The position numbers and the translations under genes are program-made. Positions 12,101 to 25,381 of a stretch of 64,000 nt of DNA are shown here, in pieces. The notes below the pieces were generated by a model. The model was not told where the DNA came from and ran no database searches. It saw only the letters and a list, made by a program, of their open reading frames with translations. The stretch is taken from NCBI GenBank assembly GCA_016859345.1, contig CM029134.1, positions 8,663,560 through 8,727,559 on the forward strand, given 5' to 3'. Each line of letters begins with the position of its first letter. Positions within the stretch are counted from its first letter, which is position 1. Origin of the DNA: Istiophorus platypterus. Taxonomy: Eukaryota > Chordata > Actinopteri > Istiophoriformes > Istiophoridae.

Positions 12101-14672
12101 GTTCAGATTCTTTATTCCTTTAAAGAATTTCTTCAAAGCTAAACTTCACAACTTAAGCACCAACGATGGAAGCCTTCTTTCTCCAGACAGCAGTTTTGAG
12201 ATGTTTATTACGGTTATCACACAGTTAAAATGAAACTTTGAATTGCTGCAATCAACTTGTTCCTGTTATACTCATCAGCTAGAGCGACTGTTAATAGCTG
12301 ATGACTGCTTTGCCAACATTTTCTGTGACTTAGGAAGTTCCAAATACTTGTCAGTCACGTTGCCTTCCGCGAGATCAGGGGGCGTCAGTACAGTGTGTCG
12401 GTCCTGTATAGACTAACTGTGTGGTAGAGGGTCCAAGTCAAAATTTTCCAGGCACATTTGACAGGTCAAACAAAAAATCCTGACCTTCCTCATTATGTAA
12501 ACCAACAGCAGTTTAGTTGGCTGGTCTGGTAATTGTTTCATCGACAGCAAGTTTAGCTAATCAACACAGTTTAAAGTTCCCCCTTTGGGACTAATCCTAA
12601 AGAGAAATTGTGAAGTGGCGGATTTGATTTCTTGTTCCCATGCAGATTTGAATTTCATGGAAGAAAGGGTTTATTTTCTACACCAAAGAAATAACACAAC
12701 AAGAGCAATCACTTGGGTTTTTTTCTGCAGTCACAACAGCTCCGGAGTTGAGAGGAAATTTGTGCTTAAAAGGCTTCAAAGATCCGAAAGACTCAAAGAC
12801 CAAATATTTAGCTTTGAGTAGGACGAATGTTTTCAGTCTTTATTGTACACGCAGAGAAGCACAGTCTAAACGCAGAACAAACTGGGGAACATTTTGTCAA
12901 CAGTTTGAAAACCGAATACTTAGAAAACATGTGAGAGATGCCAAATGAAACAAGTGCTGGGGATTTTGAGGATAACGTGCAATTTGCGAGGACTCCTTTC
13001 ATCTTGTTGATCAAAAAAAAACGGTGACTCTTGAGCAACATTTTGGAGGAATATTTTCCTTCATTACGGTGATAAATGATGGCAATATTTTCACAAGCAT
13101 TAGTGTTGGGAAGACTAAATGCATCCCATGTGTCTCTGCGATGGTCTATAATGATCTGTTGAGGATCGTTGACAGCACAGTGAAATGAAAAGGATTAAGA
13201 AAGAAAAAAAGAAACAGTCTCTTCTGGACCAGTTAGATTATAGTCAATTATTACCAATGCATATTGTAAAAATTAATGTGGCCTTTGATATCATGGGAAA
13301 TAAACAGCATGTCGTAAATTCTTATGAGCTCACTTTACATATGTTTTCATGAGCTGTGTGATTTATGTCGGGATTTTGCAGCAAACAGTCACAAAGCTGT
13401 GACATTGTTTATTGCAGGTTTATTCTTTGGCCCAGTTTACTCTTTTTAGGTCCCTTCGGAGAGATGTCATATACCTAAAAACCGCCAGCAATTATTCCTG
13501 TGCTGTAAAAGTTTATAGTCTAACACGTCCTTAATCACAGACACAAGCGGTGCAGCTCGTAAAAACACAGCGTGTCCTCCTGTGAATAAAGGGAGCTGTT
13601 ATATCAGCATCCACAGTAAACAGACATATCATACCGTCGCAATATTAATGAAAGGCCTGATTTAAAGCCTCACCATTCATCCGTGACATGTCCCGATGTA
13701 AACGCAAATGATGGTCCGGCACAGATATATATCAGCTAATGAAGACACGAGGGCATTAGGGTATTATTCACACAGTAACTGCTGGTCTCTCTGCAGCGAC
13801 AGCCCGCTCCCACTGTGGAGAAAATGACTCCCTCCTGTTTGTGTAGCCACATAACCACATCTATCTAAAACAGTGCCATATCAAATGATCTATCATCCCT
13901 TTATCTTCCAAGTGAGGAAATGGCTACCTCTGCAGAGAACAATGAATTGTACTGCAGTTACCTGATTGCTCTTCAGCCCGTTTTCCCCTCCCGCCGGGCG
14001 TTTTGTGATTTCAGATACCTTTGTCGTACAACGGATGAGCGCAGTGGCAGCTCACTTTGTGTGCTTATGCTTTTCATCTCTTTTCATTTATCCTAAGTTC
14101 TTGCCATGAAGTCAGGATGAAAATGTTTGTTTTTGTCAACTTGGTCTTCCTCTTATAATGTTTTCCTTTATAGCCATTACTGATCTCTGCTTGTTTCTGC
14201 TTGCTTCTGGGGGATATGGCTTGAATATGCACACAGCTGCACGTTCTTTAGGCACACCATGCTAAAACTAATGCACAGATTCAACAAAAACAGAACATTA
14301 TAACATTTGTGAAGGTGGATTTATTGCAGGGCTGTTCTATTAGAATGCATTAGTTGTAGCTAGGCGTACCTAAAAAACAGTATAATCAGTATATATGTCA
14401 TACACATATTTTATAACATGGGATATGTATCAAAAGTTATATAAAGTAATCAAATATTAATAATACAATAAACTGGATATTATTTCATACAATGGTGACA
14501 ACTTAATCATGATAAAATGTATAGCATACAGAAATTCAAGTACATTTTCATCCACTGATGACGAATGTGACAAAGGGTTGAAAGCTTCATAAAAAGCTAT
14601 AAGTGAATCTTGAGTTGGGACCCTTTTGTCAAACTGCTACATCCAAGGTCGGGAATGAATTTTTCCCCCTTT
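12101..14672. other. Intergenic, nothing recognised
   Basis: No gene or transposon is recognised; short ORFs here lack family resemblance. The non-repetitive stretch about 13380-13760 (TTTATTCTTTGGCCCAG, AGCAATTATTCCTGTGC, CGCAATATTAATGAAAGG) has the look of a conserved non-coding element, but only a comparison could show it. Confidence 0.55.
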
Positions 14673-15009
14673 AGAGATGCAGCGATTAGGCGATTAATTG
14701 ATTAGTCTATCGCCAAAAAATGAATCGTCAGCTCATGTGTTTTTTTGGTTTTTTTGAGGGCATTCTATGTTGATGGTTTAGAGAGTGAACAGCAGAGAGC
14801 TGAAGGGAAACGAGGAGAGAGTCAAACAGATAATGATACGCAACCGAGGCCCAGACCAGAAGGTTGTGTTTCATGGTCTGAGCCATAAAGCCCCTATGCC
14901 ACCAGGGTGCCCCATTTTCTGATATTTTGTAGACCAAACAGTGACTTATTAGACATGAAAGTATATATGCTGATTAACTGCATAATGAAAATAATTGTCA
15001 CTTGCAGCT
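14673..15009 (+). mobile_element. MITE (GCTGCAACGATTAG-type), complete but diverged
   Basis: The left end GAGATGCAGCGATTAGGCGA (about 14675) and the right end ATAATTGTCACTTGCAGCT (to 15009) are imperfect inverted repeats. The interior carries family features such as ATTTTGTAGACCAAACAGTG before the right end. There is no coding capacity. A clear target duplication was not found. Confidence 0.55.
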
Positions 15010-16807
15010 ATGGCGTAAACTATTGGCATATAAAATAAATATTACACCTCTCCGATTGTCACTGTGTGGAATCGTCTCAGATCAGTGCTCTGCTCCTGTC
15101 TCTGGTATATTACACTCCCCACTGTGCAATTATGCAGCATTTCGGCTTTGGATGAGCCTCTGTCTTAATTTAGCAACTAATGTCTCGCAGCTCCCTCCTC
15201 AAGCCTGAGCCGTAATGGCAGACGAAGTTTAGTTGTAAATGAGCAGGAAAATACCTGAGGCAACAGTAGATGGCTAATTTGTTATTTCTTGCCCATTGCC
15301 CACTGAGCGCAGCACTAAGCAAAGGCAAATGTCGTCTTATCCCCACTGCCAAATGATTTCACCTCACGACTGCTGGTTTGAAATCTGTAAACAGATTCCA
15401 CAGGTGCGGCACATGTTGAATGTGGAGTAGTTAGAGTGTTTGCCCAGACATGCGAAAACTGCAATTTGCACACAACCTGGTATTTTGTTGTTGTTTTGCT
15501 CAGGAATGGTAATTAGAAATCTGGAAATGCATTTCTCCATCCTGCTTTTTTTCTTTGTGCAGTTATTGGTCGCAGTACTGACTGCACATTCTGAAAGACG
15601 GACTGAACGGTCAAAACAGGAGCTTGTGATTGAAGACGGTGGCGAAAAGCGATGATGATGATAGCAATAATAGTGAGGGTGATGATGAGTGTAATTACTG
15701 AATGGGGCAGTGGATGAGGAGAAAAGCAACTGTTGACAGTTTGGAGTGAGCCGTCGGCAAAACAGACTAAAGCTTATTTGACGTCCGTGGATGAGCCCTC
15801 AGCAGGAGTATCCAAACTGAAAGCCCCCGCACTGCCGCCTCTCACATAGAAAATGGGAGCCAGAAGAAAGGGACAATAACTCGGATGAAAAAGAGTGGAC
15901 TGAGGAAGAGATCACAAAGACCAAGAGTTTGAAGGAAAGATAAGAAAAATGATGACAAAAACGCTGAGAAACTGAGCCACTCGGCCGCACACCACTGCGA
16001 AAATCCTCCCTTCTGATCCTATTCCACATACATCATCTGTCTATGAGACGATACTTGTCAGGGGCCCCCCCCCCATCCCCCTTTGAGGAAACTTTTCCCC
16101 AAATCCCTGGATGCTGGGGTGAAGGCTTGCACACCCCCCTCCGTCTGATCTTTGATTATTTGGCTGGGGTTCTGCCACATCAAACCCCGGCCGGCTAAAG
16201 ATTCCCCGGAGAAGAAAGCGGAGAAAGAGAAAGAGAGAACTGCACCACCACCCACCTGCGCGGGGCAAAGATAGGAACAAACCAAATGGCACCCCACTGA
16301 ATCAATCCGCTAGTGAACACCGCTCAAACGGTGCCATCACAGGGTTTTTATTTTATTTTTATTTTTTTTCAATAAACTGCAGTGACTCAGCCCCAGACTG
16401 AGAAAAGCAAGCCTTTTCTCCAGTCCAATTCTACTTCTGCTGCCTGCTCTAATCTTTCAGATGAGGTGACCGGCCTCGCCTTATAGGGGACATATAGGCC
16501 GTTTGAGGAAGAGCAGTTGTCATGCTCAGTGTGTGTGGCGGCTGATGAGGTCTGAACAAGGTCCCGAGGACTGCAAGATCAGGAGTTTTTACGGAATCAG
16601 CTTAGAATTGTTGAGTTTGCTCTCAGGTTTACCTGCTCTCTCCCTCATGTCTATACACTCTAACACACTCAAAGACATAGTATCCTCTAGGGTATAATGT
16701 TAAACTGAGAAGCAATGTGTTTCAAGAACACTTATCTTGAGGTAGTCTATGCCTTTTTATGATTTAACATCATATGCCTCATTGCCTCATGGTCAATTAC
16801 TTACTTT
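15010..16807. other. Intergenic, nothing recognised
   Basis: No gene or transposon is recognised. The segment 15040-15240 is non-repetitive with balanced composition and could be a conserved regulatory element. A C9 run lies near 16066, and a T-rich tract near 16350-16370. Confidence 0.5.
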
Positions 16808-16965
16808 GTGCATTGGACTGTGGGACAGACAAAACAAGACATCAGAAGATGTCACCTTGGGCTCAGAGGAACCGACGGGCATCTGTTATTCTGAAATTTT
16901 ACAGACAAAACAGCTCATTCATTGATAGAGAAAATAATCGGCAGGCTAATCAATACTGAAAATAG
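16808..16965 (+). mobile_element. MITE fragment (GCTGCAACGATTAG-type), inner and right part
   Basis: GACTGTGGGACAGACAAAAC, GATGTCACCTTGGGCTCAGA and AGAAAATAATCGGCAGGCTA are successive landmarks of the same family. The terminal GTTGCAGC is lost. It directly abuts a different repeat at 16968. Confidence 0.5.
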
Positions 16966-16967
16966 AT

Positions 16968-17118
16968 ACCTCTGCCACGGAGGTTACGTTTTCACCCGTG
17001 TCTGTTTGTCGGTTTGTTTGTCAGCATAATAGAACTGATTTTCGTCGAAACTTGGTGGAGGGTTGGGACACGAGTGAGGGAAGAATCCATGTAATTTCCG
17101 GACAGATCCGGATCATTA
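16968..17118 (+). repeat. Dispersed repeat fragment (CCTCTGCCACGGAGGTTA-type)
   Basis: It begins CCTCTGCCACGGAGGTTACG and continues TTTTCACCCGTGTCTGTTTG, then GAAACTTGGTGGAGGGTTGG and ends near GACAGATCCGGATCA. This is a very widespread animal repeat motif. I recognise the sequence but not a reliable superfamily, and only a fragment is present. Confidence 0.5.
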
Positions 17119-19066
17119 GCTATGAATTTGAATTTGAGTTTGACTTTGGTGGAGCTAATTAGATTCAAATGTAATTATTAAACCCTAGTGACAGAATACA
17201 CTGACAAAAAAACGTGCTGCACCTGACGTGAACTGACTGTTTGATCCGCAGGAGCTAACGAACACACTCGTGTTGAAACATACAAATCATATTTCCTGCA
17301 CTGAAGTATAAAATGTGTGTAATACACCAGGAAACTAAAAATTGGTCATTGTCACATATGTGTGAACATATTATATGAAATAAGATCATCATGTCGATCA
17401 TCATCACCATCATCCTGCTAATGTTGTATTGTCACGTTGTTAACTGGAATAACAGAAGGAGGGATTTTACACCCCCAAATATATTCATATCGCCGAACAA
17501 GTCATTTCATGTATTTCCGTGGAATCAAATTAACAAAACTGGCAAAGTGAGAGGAGAATGATTCCTTGTCACTCTCATCCATTCATTCGAACATGTGACA
17601 AAACTCTAAAATAATGTGGCACGACATGTTCATCTCTGGTTCCAGATAAAGTCATGTGGCTCAAGAAACCTTTAAAAAAACATTCAGTTTCATTGGAAGG
17701 TAAAAGACACATGACCTCACCCTGCACTCACAGCTTCTGACTTGTTAAAGAATGATGTGGTTTTAAGCCCGAATAAGCTTGTTAATTTTCAGGAAAAAAA
17801 AGGTAAGAAACTTGCTTGTGAACCGGGGGGCTGTAAACAGTTTGATGAATATCATCATGTGAGAAGCTGTTAGCTGAGGTGCTGTAACCCCATGTTTGAA
17901 CTTGACTTTTCACTAGTTTCCGGAGAAAAGAAAACAGAAGGAAAAAAAAAAAAATCGCTCAGCGATATAACAATTATTAGTTTTCCTTGGACAGACCTTA
18001 TTTTGCAGCGTCTTGACAAATCATGGCAACACTCAGACCTCTGTCCGTGTCGTCTGCAAGACACGTGAAAAAAAGATAAAAATCAATTATGACACGGAAA
18101 ATAAGGAAAATAAACCTGACAGCATTCCTATGGCTATATCAGCGGCGCGCTGGCAGAAGCAAGTAAATGTTGATTCAGCCAAGGATCACGGGCAGTTATC
18201 TCATTCCCGCCTGTCATTCTTGTTGTCCAAGGCAATTCCCTCCTTGGTAACAGTCTGTGTTTAACCTCACTGGGTGATCGAACGCTTCTCATTCAGAACA
18301 CTTAAAACGGCCTTCTGGTGCAGAGAGGGATCAATACGGGGAGCATTACATCTAATCAAGCACTGATTACTTTCTCAACGTCGACTGCAGTGGGCTGGCA
18401 TGTCATTTAGTTCAAAGTGTGTTTGGTTTCCAAAGATTTAAAATGATCACCCAGCAGAAAGTGACCTTTATTTTCTGAAAGCTCAATCACTTTTACTCAG
18501 ACAAATCACAGGCAGTGTCACAGCCCCAAGCTACTCGTTTTCAGAAAATTAACACGATTAGTGTCAGGCTTTTCTTAACTGCTTGTTCAGAAAGTTTAAA
18601 TCTTGTTACACCTGTTTGATGGAAAAAGGAAAAAATCCAAATCTTCATTTTCCTTTATGTTATAGCATTGTGATTCCACCAGGAACACTTTATGTAATAC
18701 TTACTTTGGGGGATTTGGCACCTTTTGCAACCAGACATAAAAGGTCAACCGTAATGTAAGGTTTCTTTTTTATGCATAAGTCAAAGCATGTAACTATTAC
18801 AGCCATTGTTCTGCCCTTTGACAGATTTTGCAGCTTTGTTTTCTTTTAATTTACTGACTATGGACAAGGAGAGGTCGAGTACATGTCAGTACATTCCTCT
18901 GTGTTGTAGTAATCACAAACTCAGCAGGTCACAGGTCTGAATTTCTATAGAAACACAGTGTCACATATTTCAACTTGAAGTTACATGACACTGCTGTTTG
19001 TCGATGATTAGACATCACATAATGTCAAAAGCCAGTTGTCCCAACAGTCAAATGTCTCTCCCATAG
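17119..19066. other. Intergenic, nothing recognised
   Basis: AT-rich, no gene. A stretch at about 17750-17890 (GTGAGAAGCTGTTAGCTGAG) is weakly like the interior of the GCTGCAACGATTAG MITE family but too diverged to call. Confidence 0.5.
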
Positions 19067-19150
19067 ACGCACAAGTACATACACACAAGTACATACACAC
19101 AAGTACACACACACACACACACACACAGACACACACACACACACACACAC
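19067..19150. repeat. 14-bp tandem plus (CA)n microsatellite
   Basis: Three units of about 14 bp (ACAAGTACATACAC) run straight into an interrupted CA tract. The 14-mer looks like a local expansion at the microsatellite edge. Confidence 0.9.
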
Positions 19151-19756
19151 TACATCATGCATGCATTCATGCATTATGGAGGATTACAACATACAGTCTT
19201 GAAAAGGAGCATTAAAAGAGAAAAATATTTTCACCATTTCCTTTACAATGGTTTCCTACCTTTGAGTCCCATCCAGGCATTGATCATATTTAGGGTATGA
19301 TGCTAGAATCGTTTCTTTGTGTTCCACGTAATCATTATTCAGGCATCTGACCATCTGTCTTTGTCTCCTAAACCTCCCAGACAGCCACTATGTTGTTTTT
19401 GTGCTGGCTGAGTTACCTCAGCGGTTGAGAATGAACGGTTCCTGACTGCCTGCACACTGCTGCACTGACTGCTCTGCAGGTTTTGCCTTCTACGGGGAAG
19501 ACATTATTGGTGATGAGATTTACTGTCGTTGCTAAACATTGCATTGTTTGTCATCCTACAACTCACTGCAATGAGACACCGGATCAAAAGGAGCTTACCT
19601 GGGTTTCTAAAAACCGGGATATGAATGTTTACAAGTATGGACAAGTATTCGTTTTTGCATGATTAACCAAAAACAGAGCAAAAACGGTAGAGCTAACCGA
19701 TAAGTCAGTGGCAGGGAAATAATCTGCCGCTTTTTGGAAAAAAAAAAAATCCACAA
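19151..19756. other. Intergenic, nothing recognised
   Basis: No gene, RNA gene or transposon end is visible. Confidence 0.5.
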
Positions 19757-20020
19757 ACTTAATTGATTAATTTAGCAGAAATGCAAAACTTTCCCCGGTT
19801 TCATCTTCTCAGCTATGAGAATAAGCTTCTTTTCTATGTCATGTGATAATTAACTGCAAATTTTTGGGGTCATGGCCCATTAGGTGTACTATACAAGAAA
19901 TTTAAAGGCATCATCTTAGACTTTATAAAATTCTCTTGGCATTTTAATTATTTTGTGACATTTTATTGACCAAATGATTAATCAGTTAATTGAGAAATGA
20001 ATCCACAAACTGACAGTTAC
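19757..20020 (-). mobile_element. MITE copy (GCTGCAACGATTAG-type), termini eroded
   Basis: Landmarks occur in order: TTAATTGATTAATTTAGCAG, TTCATCTTCTCAGCTATGAG, TTCTATGTCATGTGATAATT, and ATTTTATTGACCAAATGATT followed by AATCAGTTAATTGAGAAATG. These match the interior of the family seen at 16808 and 24970. Neither end retains the GCTGCAAC sequence. Orientation is relative to the copy at 6477 and approximate, because the family is partly palindromic. Confidence 0.5.
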
Positions 20021-21689
20021 AGAACTAGTTTTTCTTTTTTTTTTTTTATCCATTTTCACTGGTACTACATCATAATATGCACCGATGCTGTGATTGAAAA
20101 TAACCTAAACATTGATGTAAAATTGCACTGATATGATCCACCCATTCCCAAAACCAAATTAACAAACCAATAAGCAAATAGCACTCTTGTAAGCACATGA
20201 AAGTTTTTGTCCCAATAATAAAATAATTAAATAAAATGCATACATAACATGAAAATACTACGGCTTTAGAAATTTCCGGACATACTTTAAATGGAGCTAG
20301 ACTAAACACGAGCCCCTCCTCTTCCAGTCTTTGTGTTAAGTATAGTCTAAACACATCTACTCTGAGAAAGTTTGCTTAAATGTTGAAATCTGCTTTTTTT
20401 TTTCCTTCTGAGTGTTGCGCTCATACGTGACAGCCTCCGTGTCTCCCATTATGAGACAGACGACCTCAGCTGTGTGATGAGGTGTTTGTTCGCAGTTATC
20501 GCTTCTTCGCAGCGGGAGCAATTTGTGTAAATGATGCACTTCTAACCTGTCACCTTGATCTTACACAGAACACAAGCCACTCAAGACTATGCGGTTATCT
20601 AACATTGTCTTTGGAAAAAACACCCTTCTGATTAGGATGTTTTCTGTTTCACAGCTACATAAGAAATTTTCACCCAAGTTTTGCTTGCAGACATTAAGTG
20701 AATATCTAAGGTATTTCTACCAATTTATCACTTTTCTCTCGGCACAGGGCACCAATTAAACTTCAAGTATTTGGAAAGAAAAATGGTGTGGAGAAGTAAA
20801 CAAGCCATTTTGAATTGACCTTGAGGAAAATTCAATAAAGTAAATACTGCCATAAAAGCTGCAGTGACCCGTGAAAAGTTTGCACTGCAGTTCCCCCTCT
20901 CCCGCATGTCAAACTCTCACTTTAACCTTTCCATCTTTCCTGGAAATATTTTCTTTTTAACTAAATCTTCGTGATAAACTGCTGGTGCCGTAGCTGTCGG
21001 CAGTAGAGGGTTTGTTTCTCTGTGCATCGGACAGAGAGCCCGAGGATAATTTAAGGAAACAACTGTTTCCTGGTAGGATCGACCCCAACTGCAGGGTCCG
21101 CTGATTCGCTGCCAGCGCCCGGTTCACAAGAGGAACGTGGGTCATTTGGCTCACCTCCCAAGCTTCCTGATAAGATTCAGTGTTTGTCAAAATGAAGCCC
21201 ATGTTGCTCCACAGTCATCATTATCAAGGGTGTGATTAAAAACAACCAAGATTCACTGACATCCTAAATATTTTTATAATCCGCAAAGTGTTTTGTTTTT
21301 CAAGTTGAACCAATATCCAGCTGAAATTTGTCAGTTGTCTCCTGGGGCTTAATTCTTGGCACTGCAATACTGTAACTTGATTGGTGCTATATCTATGTGA
21401 GTAACTGAAATTCCTCGGGGGGAGTACTCACTATGTATGTTTCTCCTCGGCATGATTGGAATTACAGGGTAATTTGAATCACATGAAGCCTCTTCTTCAC
21501 AGCCTCTGTAAATTTTTAAATATATACTTGAGACTCATCTTAATTTTTTTCTTTGTTTACCTGATGTAAAAGGTGCATAAAATCAAATTTATAGTTGTTA
21601 ATAAAAGGTACGTGAGCCAATGATAATCTCAATTAATCAAAGAGTAGTTTGGTATTGAAACTGTCAGACAGAGGGTCATCAAATGTTAT
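20021..21689. other. Intergenic, nothing recognised
   Basis: T- and A-homopolymers (for example near 20035 and 20392). No gene or repeat family is recognised. Confidence 0.5.
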
Positions 21690-21882
21690 TTCTTTTTCCA
21701 TTCCATAGTCCAATACCAGAAAATGTTAAGTGTGTAATTATATAAAAAAATAAAACCAAAAAATCCTTACATTACAGGTGATTTTTGGTTTTATAAATGA
21801 CTCTGACCATTAATTAGTTGTCATAGTATTAGCCAATCCATTTTCCTCTAATCGATTAATCAACTAATCATTTCAACTCTAG
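21690..21882 (+). mobile_element. MITE fragment (GCTGCAACGATTAG-type), right half
   Basis: TAGTCCAATACCAGAAAATG and AAATGACTCTGACCATTAAT lead into CTAATCGATTAATCAACTAATC and then TTTCAACTCTAGCTC, a mutated form of the family's terminal repeat. The left half is missing. Confidence 0.5.
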
Positions 21883-24800
21883 CTCACGCAAAAAGTGATT
21901 TCAGCTCAACTTGAAATGTTGTTTTAAGCATTTATGCAATAACATAGGCATAAAATAACTACTCGCTTTTCCTCACTGTGACCCCCGATGAGGATGTTAT
22001 CATTACCCAACTAAACGCTCAAAGCAAAGCAGCTAGTTCGTATGCACTGGTCCGGTTTAGGAGTCAGGTGTAAGCTCTGATGTAGAAGAATGATATCACC
22101 AGGCCAGCATTCCTTAATTGAAACCATCGGATCCTCAAGCTATCCCATTACACCAGCCTGGTTGGGGTTGCCAGGTCAGAATATAAGAAAGCTCCCATGC
22201 GTAATTTATAGCACTCTTACCTCAGATAATCCATACATATAAGCTGTGAGGTTATGAGGCTGCAGACCCCCCCTTCTACCCATCTGCAGCCAATTTGGCC
22301 CTTGCACAATCTGCCTTAAATCACCTAAAGCTCCCAGACCTTGCTGACTGGACTATAGAGGAGGCAGAGGAGTCCGTTTTCATTTGAATTCCCTTCGCAT
22401 ACCCCTCCTAGTAGATTTAAGGGGGAAAAAAGACCATGGGCATTAACTACCTGAACTAGTGATCCTCTTTAAAAGCACACACCCTCTGCTTTTTCCTCCC
22501 GCAGCAGTAAATTGCGAAGGAATGTGGCCCTAGCACCAGATCAATAAAACTTCTTTGCAATTTAACAAGAACAGATGTTAGCATTCCTGCTAGGTATGCC
22601 CTGCTACATTTTAAGTGAACTAACCGTGAATGTTTGTATGTGTATGTGTGTGTGCGCGGGTGTGTGTGTGTGTGCGGATGTTCCTAGAAACCAAAAAACC
22701 GTGGGCCTCTTCTTCTGTACCCAGCCCCTTTATCTCAGGCATCCTACATGTGATCCCCTCTATCTGTGAGATTATAGGAGTTTAAATCACTGTGAAGATT
22801 AACTTTTATCAGCAATCGCATTTCTTCACACAGTTTCAATTATAAGGACAAACTCGGTGTTGAGGACAGGGAGCGGGGTGGGGTGGCACTGAAGATAGAG
22901 GCGGATGATTGGTCTGAGTGAGCAGAGATGCCTGCTAGCTGTTTTCCAGCTGTGTTAACATCCTTATCTGAAAAATCATCTCTGAAAGGAGGAACACCGC
23001 TCAGTCAGAGGATTGGGGAACTTTCATCTACATGTCTTTGTGGTGATTGTGTTGCACTGCTAAATCCCTCAAAGCCATTATTATTCGGTCACAGGAGGTG
23101 AATATTTCTCTAAGTGAGTTATATAGCTGAACAGTGTCTTAAGGATTTGTTTGTCACAGTTTTGCAGCGTTACCCATTGTTGCTCTTTACATATACTTGT
23201 TTCTATGGCTACAAATCAACCTAAACACCAGCTGTGTATTACTTTGCAAGCGTGTGGCTTTGCAGTCGGCAAAGAGTTAAGACCTGTTTCTCTTCTGTTG
23301 CATTTTGCCCACTGATGCTCGTAGCGTTTCCATGCATAGGGAAAGGTCGTATTTTAGGTCAATATAACTGCTTGGTTAAAGATCCCCCTCCAGATGGGTT
23401 TTAAAGGTATAGAAATACTGATGGGGTTTTTTTCCCCACAACTCCAAATACAAATCATCTTTTTTAGTTGTGTTTAGTTCATATCTGACTGCTTGAATTG
23501 GAACATTTGGTTCAGCCGAATCCTCTGGCTCCTCCATAACCATGACAAAAATCGCAGTGTGAGTGAGTGTACATGTTTCTTTAACTTTATAATCCTACTT
23601 TCCAATATCTTGCATCAAGTGACTAATAAGTAACCACATACAGTGATAACCAAGCCTAAGTGAAGCCAGTGTTGCAATAATGACAGTTTTCTAGCTCCTC
23701 GTCTTACATGAGAGGAGTTACGTCTTTATGTGGTCTGATGTGTTGAAGTTCATGTCAACCCCCTTACGTAAAAAGCCCCAAGAGATCCAGCTGCTGTAAT
23801 TATGTAATTCTTGCTCAGTGGATTTAAATCGTCCGCACTGGGAATGTCGAAATTTTCTTTTTTTTAAAAGAAAAAAAAAATTTTTGGCAGGCACACTTCC
23901 ACCGTTGACCTCACCGAGGGAGGGTTTGTTGTACGGCTGGATCGGATTTGGCACGAGAGTACCTGGTGTGTCAACATGAGGTGAGGTGAGACAGAGGCAT
24001 GGGCTCACCAAGCCTTGTCTGACAGCATTATCATGGCCACTGGTGACAGTGGAGGGCACTATGTAAACAGTATTCTCCCAGAGCCATTACAGGCAGGAGT
24101 GAGGTGTCAGTTTGCATTACAGAGAAGCTCATACACACACACACACGCGCGCACACACAAAAGCCCTCATGTATGCAATCAAACATGCACACGCTCTTTG
24201 TGAAAACTCATCCACACTCTCAAGCCCCATATACATGAAAACACACAAACACACTTTGTGGCAGAACAAACTAGACCTCATTATGCGATGGGACTCACAC
24301 CGGTTGCAACGCCTATCCATATGTTGACATCCCGCACCATGAGTATCCGAGGACAACACCCGTCTTCAGACTCGGCCCCAATTTTGATCTCAACCACACG
24401 CCTGTAACGTTTTTTGCGAGTGTGTCTTGCACAGTTGTGACGCTACCGCGGTGACAAGAATCTGTCCACAGAGAGACAAGGCCGTCAGGCACCAGGCACA
24501 GTACTCAAAACCGCCCCGATGGTAGTTCCTGCTACAGTAGGTGTCTCAAGGTCCACATTTTGCCACGACTAGACACACACGCACAGACTCAGAAGGTGAA
24601 AACAATACCAGCCCTGCTGTCGTGGCTGGCTAACAAAGTATGGATATCTGCTTCTGTTGCTAGGATACCAGTTCTTCTGGCTCCTAAGTAAATCAGTGTG
24701 ACTGCTGAAACCGACGACTTTGAAAAATTAACACAAAGTGCGGTAACGAAGTAAGAGTAACTTCCAGCATAGTGGAAAAGGGAAACCGGTTGGTTCCAGT
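21883..24800. other. Intergenic with TG and CA microsatellites
   Basis: No gene is recognised. A TG/TGCG tract lies at about 22637-22677 and a CA/CGCG tract at about 24130-24160. At 23860-23885 a T run, AAAAGAAAA and a T run form a small A/T palindrome-like block. The region 22000-22500 is non-repetitive and contains no family I recognise. Confidence 0.5.
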
Positions 24801-25381
24801 TTAAAGGACAGGTTCACAATTTTTCAAGTCAGTCTTAAAAAAAAACAGTCAGGCGTCAATATGAACATCTAAAACAGGCTTTGCTTGTTGTAATCATTCC
24901 TCCTGTTTTCTCCATAATCCATTTCGCTTATAATCCAATTATAATTTACAACAGCCCAAGGTCACGTCTTGTCCATCTGACCAAAAGTCGAAAAACACCA
25001 AAACACAAAGATATTCAGTATCAAAGTATCAAATCCTCCCGTGTGAGAAGCTATTACCTGAGGCTGTGATGCATTTTTTCACTTTTTTGCCAGAAAAATA
25101 ATAAAAGCGATTAATCGACTATGAAAATAGTGGCCGTTTGAGCTCTACATTTGAGGTGCATAGTGTGAAAAGAAGGAGAGATTAACGTGAGGAAAACCTG
25201 TTTCAGCGTTCGTATGGGCACATGACTCCTCTGTGTCGGGTTTCTGTTTGTACTTACAACAATGATGACTGAAACTGAACGGATCGTGTTGGTGTTGGAG
25301 CTGAGCGAACAGCCCTGACGTACCTTCGGCGTTGGATCTGGCCTTAAGCCAGACCTGAATAACCGTGAACCTCTCCTTTAA
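24801..25381. mobile_element. TTAA-flanked MITE with long inverted ends
   Basis: The left end is TTAA (24801-24804) followed by AGGACAGGTTCACAATTTTT and TCAAGTCAGTCTTAA. The right end reads CTTAAGCCAGACCTGAATAA then CCGTGAACCTCTCCT and TTAA (25378-25381). The ends are imperfect inverted repeats of about 37 bp. A TTAA at both ends fits the target preference of Kolobok or piggyBac transposons. The non-piggyBac terminus (AGG...CCT) makes Kolobok-type likelier. No transposase is encoded. Confidence 0.65.
24970..25147 (+). mobile_element. MITE fragment (GCTGCAACGATTAG-type) nested in the TTAA element
   Basis: AAAGATATTCAGTATCAAAG, TGTGAGAAGCTATTACCTGA and AAAGCGATTAATCGACTATG, then GAGCTCTACA, follow the order of the right half of this family. 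It lies wholly inside the TTAA-flanked element, so it probably inserted later. Confidence 0.5.

Noticed and set aside
15364..15729. 121-codon minus-strand ORF
   Set aside because: His/Tyr/Ser-rich text from GATGATGATAGC-type repetition; no protein family or gene signals.
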